A DNA stretch of 9,091 bases from Gammaproteobacteria bacterium (GTDB lineage Bacteria; Pseudomonadota; Gammaproteobacteria; JABABF01), in NCBI GenBank assembly GCA_014238345.1, contig JABABF010000106.1, positions 1 through 9,091 of the forward strand, given 5' to 3'. Numbering within the stretch: position 1 is the stretch's first letter; each line of letters opens with the position of its first letter. Below are positions 7,701 to 9,091 of this stretch, in pieces. Below the pieces are notes generated by a model. That model was not told the origin of the DNA. It did no database searches and worked only from the letters and a program-made list of their open reading frames with translations. The position numbers and the translations under genes are program-made.

Positions 7701-7804
7701 TGGATGGCACGGCCTGTGGGCGCGCAGCACGCATCAAACGCGATATTGACGGCATGTTGAATGTTGATAGTCTAGTGCGGCCATGGTTCCAATATCCGTG
7801 GTAA
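1712..7804 (+). CDS. Giant exported fusion protein: calcium-binding exoprotein with GlyGly-CTERM-like tail, joined to a beta-barrel/SPOR protein
   Basis: The ORF gives about 2030 residues from GTG 1712 (2042 from ATG 1676); residues here count from the GTG. Order: a long Arg-rich leader (1-54), a hydrophobic signal segment (about 58-72, possible cut after Ala80), Ser/Thr/Gly-rich beta-sandwich domains (about 85-850), an FN3-like domain (854-978), three TSP3-like D-x-D-G-D-G loops (984-1054), two more Ig-like domains, a fourth such loop (1373-1381), and a choice-of-anchor-U-like region (1446-1596). Next come Gly1608-1610, a transmembrane segment (1614-1628) and Arg1629. A second signal peptide follows (1665-1699), then a beta-barrel (1700-1868), an Arg/Pro linker and a SPOR domain (1946-2022). 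The first part is most likely a secreted or surface-anchored calcium-binding protein whose ligand is unknown. The second part would sit in the outer membrane and bind peptidoglycan through SPOR. Each half looks complete, so fusion by loss of a stop codon, or a polyprotein, is inferred. No frame break is visible. The coding call is firm and the domain calls are moderate. Confidence 0.9.
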   Translation: MKLQTIRQFLRRGFQPWPLRPQWQRLRAIEHGIESGMGNGLRGYFAQTHQLLMRSTQLAIAVMAVLGAVTVATLSPTTLATTWQQEISVEGSAVAGSEVLPGLATEVPGVSDSSIRVSQATVVEDGDFTVHLGVTHVSVDTGDATLNTGTNNLNLLQDFSLVVTWLVPPNTSNNASIELDWDGSGRVDDATSATAPVTYSDVRVNRAAPPNPAPLWNITDSSGSPVNVLDGGLFLSPHISALFNLSGSSHVSVPGQSTAMYETSTVQVSVDEGGTTPVPYVVTRHTVRLQGSANQSGVFACARCSFPDLARVRLRTQGDLNTLPQYARTLFFTQYVGDVISEDTKLFSNFSDIHSVQPVGVASTMIRQEGVVVLSTAKPAQEVDLQLVSRQEPVQVPNRAVGTSAMLLAVVDGGGDGFATEISAISVDLLAVSRTRTIPWNDLADNVYGQNAHQFVLPPLRLDLLAYPNATGASNLGTAQVIATMNSPKIIISGNPLADSTSAVFSFSSPWSIADGETGYFDIEVTPTGQPGSLSNGDIVDQSLFRLSVDSDAAQLGSASSQWSTSTVTMTMSQMNVSATQTRLSLEPLDQGSAASTLLSGVYPNYAADIEFHSSTIPAVSALSMLLYGLDANSQLDLSTNFSSYSLPAGSYIESSVSGSQGHRRELYITSPTDGTLPPISVGNVGPSNLTISMDVVGSEFDFLSTEVRDASSVVTANDQLINGNTYAFTARYDLFALLNLSGGASPSKVYDLNAQVTNVRVEADLVCSPSCTAPSQYGGVNYDVLLPGDSGRSTGAIGTELVVTAEFFIPELSAGVLTAPLEIGVFAAVDSDRYGSSRISSATAIFTVNSDLVAPTVCDGDLDNTASNCLTEDSAQTRAYSAALMFSELGSDRAREDLPATAITSVASYWLAYQSGVCDGATAPSSAATLSTVQLSGDGGGGTINGLSAETDYCVFLGVRDAAGRPAYSSPVQLQTAAFSRADSDGDGLADDLEYDFMPDGGLAVCTNTSSTSSCDIDGDGLSDTLEAYLNNNAYDINGATASSDTDGDGIPDVVEVAYGRLDTVEPSAALRLPTQHARGALTAFSSFQDETGNLLGSTTSGVSVEEDAVLHVSNGRYLGSTSTSSVFEAANTAYYVSGTHWLSSRSAESIRRLDILPVLSFGGSISATLGGQVLLSIQLLGEQPTDDDVVNFSLSGIGLAGGSQSWIAWGSSETVVAFTLNGTDGAMATLSANSNARVSLCSFGVNCSTSSALSVNYQLHHEIQRRTTSIYAPVIRMWVGGVSVRSVADRNRSVSFSVSGSSENDSRTWQLSRSELLSSVPLNSSQTFAANVSFTVSSSELAGSGIQVYTVAATSSRDGTLQRSFIVGGADRDGDLIPDAFEEPGLEKVNYVLPYNQATQYLQTAHIQARLGDYAARQTAVASYQPNIHTNIEALGLPNAPGSVQDNVVMDVALHCGDRAHCFGQGDAILLTFSFDGPITSDKVYRYAGDCSAVSGETGESWCAFDDGSEDSSVVDTSTGTTTATTMVSDSIAFAERSNPCPAPGSSAYKPYSEAREGGAVLQCMELTIRDNGDNDADKAEGQLSAGPLVLATASGNQVVVFHNPGGGSTTGLWLLALILLSTLASRLLVGQPANSSAGSMGQQLRLTSRPMVNAVKEALRAVTSKTRMGVATTMAAALAIAALVTVVMVSPATTYANDFSVGVSVGQSHLKPSVRDNALFVAHDKDPAFRVGLEYPLPFDLPLFVTTIEDLWLEGYWAHLGDADICSAEGCDGVEHTVGGLGVNWYPYGREQRWAPYISLGWRYGDAESNRWRVAVEDENGVYWAIGMEMDLAGRRNQGLALNMFYEHYDLGVGFGGVGLRYRFNSGADTVAAAPRHRPERRERPARRERPKATQREEVKKQQPAARRPAARTRTVAPLPVSPCLRPGASVCACLDSVRGNRGWYVQVAAYAGIGRAEAMAARLRGEALGARTRVGVAAVERRGVTLYAVRVSLDGTACGRAARIKRDIDGMLNVDSLVRPWFQYPW
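1868..1951 (+). other. N-terminal signal peptide core with an unusually long n-region
   Basis: The segment M-R-S-T-Q-L-A-I-A-V-M-A-V-L-G-A-V-T-V-A leads into S-P-T-T-L-A, a typical hydrophobic core plus small-residue cut region. About 53 mostly basic residues precede it when GTG 1712 is the start, against fewer than 10 in an ordinary signal peptide. An internal ATG at 1868 would give a normal-length signal but has no visible ribosome site. Extended leaders of this kind are known in autotransporters and some large exoproteins. Confidence 0.65.
3937..3944 (+). repeat. Poly-G tract (8 G) inside the exoprotein
   Basis: Eight G in a row encode the Ser-Gly-Gly-Ala stretch near residues 742-745 counted from GTG 1712. 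It is the longest homopolymer I noticed in the window. Gain or loss of one G would shift the frame and truncate the protein before its calcium loops and anchor. Confidence 0.8.
4271..4645 (+). other. Fibronectin-III-like domain of the giant exoprotein
   Basis: The domain starts at V-A-P-T-V and ends with the pattern L-S-A-E-T-D-Y-C-V-F-L-G-V-R-D-A-A-G-R, then S-S-P-V-Q-L-Q-T, a typical FN3 ending (L-x-P/A-x-T-x-Y-x-F-x-V-x-A-x-D-x-A-G-N). Cysteines at the start and in the Y-C-V strand suggest a disulfide. Such domains usually space or present binding modules outside the cell. Confidence 0.5.
4661..4873 (+). other. Three thrombospondin-type-3-like calcium repeats
   Basis: The repeats are D-S-D-G-D-G-L-A-D (from 4661), D-I-D-G-D-G-L-S-D (from 4760) and D-T-D-G-D-G-I-P-D (from 4847), each followed by an acidic helix start (D-L-E-Y, T-L-E-A, V-V-E-V). 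All Asp ligands are present. A fourth, looser copy, D-R-D-G-D-L-I-P-D, lies at 5828-5854. In the family such repeats bind calcium and stiffen extracellular stalks. Confidence 0.8.
4739..4756 (+). repeat. Perfect in-frame 9-bp tandem duplication (ACATCATCC x2)
   Basis: Two exact copies of ACATCATCC encode Thr-Ser-Ser twice in the spacer between the first and second calcium repeats. The unit is three codons and in register, so copy changes would alter spacer length without breaking the frame. Confidence 0.85.
5828..5854 (+). other. Fourth calcium-loop motif before the choice-of-anchor region
   Basis: D-R-D-G-D-L-I-P-D followed by A-F-E-E-P matches the TSP3-like loop except that Leu replaces the second Gly. 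It sits just before the region reading Q-Y-L-Q-T-A-H-I-Q-A-R-L-G, the usual order in exoproteins of the choice-of-anchor-U/GlyGly-CTERM kind. Confidence 0.55.
6047..6499 (+). other. Choice-of-anchor-U-like region
   Basis: The element N-P-C-P-A-P-G-S-S-A-Y, followed by L-Q-C-M-E-L-T-I-R-D-N-G-D-N-D-A-D, matches the remembered pattern of choice-of-anchor U regions (C-P-x-P-G-x-x-x-Y ... C-x-x-L-x-I-x-D-G-G-P-N-D-A-D). That region normally lies directly before a C-terminal sorting tail, exactly where it lies here. It identifies the first 1630 residues as a normally self-contained, surface-sorted protein. Confidence 0.5.
6533..6598 (+). other. GlyGly-CTERM-like sorting tail, now internal
   Basis: Three glycines (6533-6541) and S-T-T-G are followed by L-W-L-L-A-L-I-L-L-S-T-L-A-S and an Arg (6596-6598). 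This Gly-run, transmembrane helix and basic residue order is that of GlyGly-CTERM tails, which are processed by rhombosortase, an intramembrane rhomboid protease. Such tails are normally the last residues of a protein; here about 400 residues follow. Only one Arg directly follows the helix, fewer than usual. Confidence 0.5.
6686..6692 (+). promoter_or_regulatory. Internal ribosome-site-like AAGGAGG ahead of the second signal peptide
   Basis: AAGGAGG is a perfect Shine-Dalgarno core. Eleven bases later lies an in-frame GTG (6704), which would start a protein M-T-S-K-T-R-M-G-V-A with an ordinary signal peptide. In the long ORF the same bases encode Lys-Glu-Ala, so the match could be chance, but its place is exactly where a separate gene would need it. 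Confidence 0.45.
6704..6808 (+). other. Second, internal signal peptide
   Basis: The reading from GTG 6704 has a short basic n-region (K and R), a hydrophobic core of about 20 residues (V-A-T-T-M-A-A-A-L-A-I-A-A-L-V-T-V-V-M-V) and the cut region S-P-A-T-T-Y-A before N-D-F-S. It is a classic type I signal peptide and directly precedes a beta-barrel domain. A complete signal peptide about 1660 residues into a protein is very unusual. Confidence 0.7.
6809..7315 (+). other. Outer-membrane beta-barrel domain
   Basis: From N-D-F-S-V-G-V-S-V-G-Q-S to G-L-R-Y-R-F-N, about 169 residues alternate polar and hydrophobic, with aromatic girdle residues (W, Y, F) and strands such as W-A-P-Y-I-S-L-G-W-R-Y-G and G-V-G-L-R-Y-R-F. 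Size and pattern fit an eight-stranded OmpA/Opa-like barrel. A Cys pair (C-S-A-E-G-C) lies in one loop. An autotransporter translocator would be larger and at the extreme C-terminus, so that is unlikely. Confidence 0.6.
7547..7777 (+). other. C-terminal SPOR domain
   Basis: G-W-Y-V-Q-V-A-A-Y-A, then A-E-A-M-A-A-R-L-R-G-E, then V-T-L-Y-A-V-R-V and a final A-A-R-I-K-R-D-I match the SPOR fold (W-Y-V-Q-V-G-A-F ... A-x-x-L-x-x-x-L ... Y-R-V-x-V-G-P). SPOR domains bind peptidoglycan stripped of stem peptides, which is enriched at the division site. Joined to an outer-membrane barrel by an Arg/Pro-rich linker, it would tie the outer membrane to the wall. The usual final V-G-P is altered to V-S-L-D-G. 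Confidence 0.7.
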
Positions 7805-7816
7805 TCTCGCTCAGAG

Positions 7817-7836
7817 CGGCGGGATCGATCTCGCCG
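7817..7836 (+). terminator. GC-rich hairpin just after the giant gene
   Basis: CGGCGGGA (7817-7824) pairs with TCTCGCCG (7829-7836) around a four-base TCGA loop: eight pairs including one G-U. It begins 12 bases after the stop codon, where a terminator or mRNA 3'-end stabiliser is expected. No T tract follows, so it is not a standard factor-independent terminator. Confidence 0.35.
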
Positions 7837-7864
7837 TGGCTGAAAGCCGCCACCATATAGCCCA

Positions 7865-7932
7865 GTAGCAAGGAAGCAAAGGGTATCTTGGCGCTAGTCG
7901 CTGAGCCCGTAGAGTGCTTGCTTCCTTGTTAC
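7865..7932. repeat. 15-bp inverted repeat with a 38-base loop
   Basis: GTAGCAAGGAAGCAA (7865-7879) is complementary to TTGCTTCCTTGTTAC (7918-7932) with a single G-U position; 11 consecutive pairs are perfect. The 38-base loop has no ORF, and no T run follows the right arm. It could be a long stem-loop in the mRNA 3' region, a dispersed palindromic element, or a remnant of a small non-autonomous mobile element. The rest of the 7805-8080 gap shows nothing I can name. Confidence 0.6.
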
Positions 7933-8080
7933 AGCCACTGTCGCATCTTCAAGATTAAGGCTGGCAACGGTAGACAAAGGCAGCTGACCCGCTGAGCAAT
8001 GTGTCAGCATCGAATAGATTTTCTAAGCTGTTAGGCTGTATTGAGGCAGTGGCGGTGGGCTGTAACTTGGCGGCTGAACG

Positions 8081-8389
8081 ATGAAAGTCGCAATTGAGGG
8101 CACATCTCAGCTGGCTGAGGCGAGCGTGGTTGATGCCTGTGGGCTACATTGCCCAGAGCCGCTGATGATGTTGCACCGAGAAATCCGTGCATTATGCGAT
8201 GGCGAGCTGTTACGATTGATTGCTACTGACCCCTCCACACACCGTGATGTCGTGCGCTTTTGTCACTACCTAGGCCACACATTGCTGAGTGCACCTGCGC
8301 CGTCAACACTGGGTAGTGGTGCGGAGTTGCATTTTTTAATCCGCAAGGGGAGTGCTACTCGCAGTGAGCGCGGCGACGATAAGGGATGA
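8081..8389 (+). CDS. tusA: TusA-family sulfur carrier protein
   Basis: The 102-residue product carries the family signature C-G-L-H-C-P-E-P-L-M-M-L, with the sulfur-accepting Cys24 in the C-P-x-P motif (Cys24-Pro25-Glu26-Pro27). It continues with I-A-T-D-P-S-T-H-R-D-V-V-R-F-C and ends its core with F-L-I-R-K-G, closely following E. coli TusA across its length. TusA is a small cytoplasmic protein that takes persulfide sulfur from a cysteine desulfurase and passes it to a relay that thiolates the tRNA wobble uridine; relatives also serve molybdenum-cofactor and sulfur-oxidation pathways. About 14 residues at the N-terminus and about 9 at the C-terminus extend past the usual 81. The ATG at 8081 has only a weak ribosome site. 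Whether it is TusA itself or a close paralogue cannot be decided here. Confidence 0.85.
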   Translation: MKVAIEGTSQLAEASVVDACGLHCPEPLMMLHREIRALCDGELLRLIATDPSTHRDVVRFCHYLGHTLLSAPAPSTLGSGAELHFLIRKGSATRSERGDDKG

Positions 8390-8442
8390 GATCGATCCTT
8401 GTCATTGCCCTGGTGGTTGCGGCCACTGTTCAAGATCAGTAG
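8386..8442 (+). CDS. Possible 18-residue hydrophobic small ORF overlapping the tusA stop
   Basis: ATGA at 8386-8389 overlaps the tusA stop and opens M-R-S-I-L-V-I-A-L-V-V-A-A-T-V-Q-D-Q before a TAG. The overlap suggests translational coupling, and the product looks like the start of a signal peptide or a small membrane peptide. It may be the stub of an exported-protein gene that once followed tusA, a leader peptide for pdxB, or chance. No separate ribosome site with proper spacing is visible. Confidence 0.25.
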   Translation: MRSILVIALVVAATVQDQ

Positions 8443-8451
8443 CTATCTAGT

Positions 8452-8472
8452 CCGCTCATCGCGGTTGAGCGG
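8452..8472 (+). promoter_or_regulatory. Hairpin covering the likely pdxB ribosome site
   Basis: CCGCTCA (8452-8458) and TGAGCGG (8466-8472) form a perfect 7-bp stem with a 7-base loop. The right arm overlaps the only purine-rich stretch (GAGCGGGG, 8467-8474) before GTG 8481, so folding would hide it. With no T tract after it, a terminator is less likely than translational control or coincidence. Confidence 0.4.
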
Positions 8473-8480
8473 GGTCGGCG

Positions 8481-9091
8481 GTGGCGGCTGAGGGGCCGCG
8501 GGTAATCGCCGATGAGGCATTGCCTGATGTGGCGCGGATGTTCGCCGCATTCGGCGCGGTGGAGTGCCGCCCAGCAGCGGCTATTAGCGCCCCGTTGCCG
8601 TCTTCTGCCGAGCTGCTACTGCTACGCTCAGTAACACGGGTGGATGACGAGCTACTCAATGGAGCCAGTGGATTGCGCTTCATCGGTAGCGCAACCAGTG
8701 GCATAGATCACTTAGACCTAGAATGTCTGGCGCGGCGCGGCATTGCTTGGGCTGCATCCCCCAACAGCAATGCTGCGAGCGTGGTCGATTATGTGTTGAC
8801 AGTTTTAGCGCAGCAGGAGGAGGATTTTCCTTTTGGAGCCAAGGGACGCACAGTGGGGATAATCGGTTGTGGTCACATTGGTGGCGAGCTGATGTCCCGT
8901 CTACATAAATTGGGAGTGCATTGTCTGATCTCGGATCCTCCCCGTGCTGCCCAATTACCGACTCAGCCCCTGTCCGAGCTGTTATCCGCTGCGGATATTC
9001 TGAGCTTTCATGTGCCATTGACCGCCGCTACCCACCACCTGATCAATAGAGCCACTTTGGTGCACATGCGCCCTGATGTCTTGCTGATCAA
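8481..9091 (+). CDS. pdxB: Erythronate-4-phosphate dehydrogenase, 3' end missing
   Basis: The 203 visible residues follow PdxB closely: V-I-A-D-E-A-L-P near the start, L-L-L-R-S-V-T, F-I-G-S-A-T-S-G-I-D-H, S-P-N-S-N-A-A-S-V-V-D-Y-V, the NAD-binding glycine loop G129-x-G131-x-x-G134 in V-G-I-I-G-C-G-H-I-G, then S-D-P-P-R-A and F-H-V-P-L-T. PdxB oxidises 4-phosphoerythronate to 2-oxo-3-hydroxy-4-phosphobutanoate in the DXP-dependent route to pyridoxal 5'-phosphate, in the cytoplasm. An in-frame TGA at 8466-8468 limits the start; GTG 8481 is the first start after it and puts the V-I-A-D-E motif near residue 8, as in the family. The full family length is about 370-380 residues, so the catalytic Arg, Glu and His region beyond the glycine loop lies mostly outside the window. 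Close relatives such as SerA lack the combined S-D-P-P-R-A context, so pdxB is preferred. Confidence 0.9.
   Translation, partial: MAAEGPRVIADEALPDVARMFAAFGAVECRPAAAISAPLPSSAELLLLRSVTRVDDELLNGASGLRFIGSATSGIDHLDLECLARRGIAWAASPNSNAASVVDYVLTVLAQQEEDFPFGAKGRTVGIIGCGHIGGELMSRLHKLGVHCLISDPPRAAQLPTQPLSELLSAADILSFHVPLTAATHHLINRATLVHMRPDVLLI

Noticed and set aside
6809..7804. The giant ORF as a classical type V autotransporter
   Set aside because: The barrel is only about 170 residues, is preceded by its own signal peptide and is followed by a linker and SPOR, not placed at the C-terminus as a 12-strand translocator.
7836..7850. Second small hairpin GTGGCT-GAA-AGCCGC as a terminator
   Set aside because: It is only six pairs including a G-U, shares its first base with the better hairpin and has no T tract.
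8030..8036. GTTAGGC resembling an integron attC core site
   Set aside because: No complementary R-Y-Y-Y-A-A-C partner at the right distance and no integrase; a 7-base match alone is expected by chance.

Overview
The window looks like chromosomal DNA from a Gram-negative bacterium, most likely a gammaproteobacterium. The evidence is a TusA-type sulfur carrier and a PdxB-type erythronate-4-phosphate dehydrogenase at the right-hand end, plus Sec-type signal peptides, an outer-membrane beta-barrel and a SPOR domain. All supported protein genes are on the + strand. I see no tRNA, rRNA, CRISPR array, transposase or integrase.

Layout. (1) Positions 3-1220 hold the 3' part of a large secreted beta-sandwich protein that ends in a dockerin/EF-hand-like pair. 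(2) Positions 1221-1675 hold no intact gene. They contain a candidate promoter and two adjoining open segments that read like a decayed coding sequence. (3) Positions 1712-7804 are one uninterrupted giant ORF of about 2030 residues. It has an unusually long signal peptide, many beta-sandwich domains, an FN3-like domain, four thrombospondin-type-3-like calcium motifs, a choice-of-anchor-U-like region and a Gly-Gly-Gly/transmembrane/Arg tail of GlyGly-CTERM type. Without any stop it then continues into a second signal peptide, a beta-barrel of about 170 residues, an Arg/Pro linker and a C-terminal SPOR domain. (4) Positions 7805-8080 are intergenic, with a GC-rich hairpin just after the stop and a 15-bp inverted repeat. 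(5) tusA lies at 8081-8389. (6) A gap of about 90 bases carries an 18-codon ORF and a hairpin over the likely pdxB ribosome site. (7) pdxB starts at 8481 and runs off the window.

How the genes fit together. The first two genes look like a surface or secreted accessory module: two large calcium-binding, beta-rich exoproteins side by side. The most unusual point is that the second appears to fuse two normally independent exported proteins, a sortase-type-anchored exoprotein and a beta-barrel/SPOR protein. The junction has two hydrophobic segments on either side of a positively charged loop. It also keeps a good internal ribosome site (AAGGAGG plus GTG) in front of the second signal peptide. It could therefore be a polyprotein cut on both sides of the membrane hairpin, a recent stop-codon loss, or a gene with internal re-initiation. 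tusA and pdxB are housekeeping genes (sulfur relay; vitamin B6 synthesis) and have no obvious functional tie to the exoprotein module.
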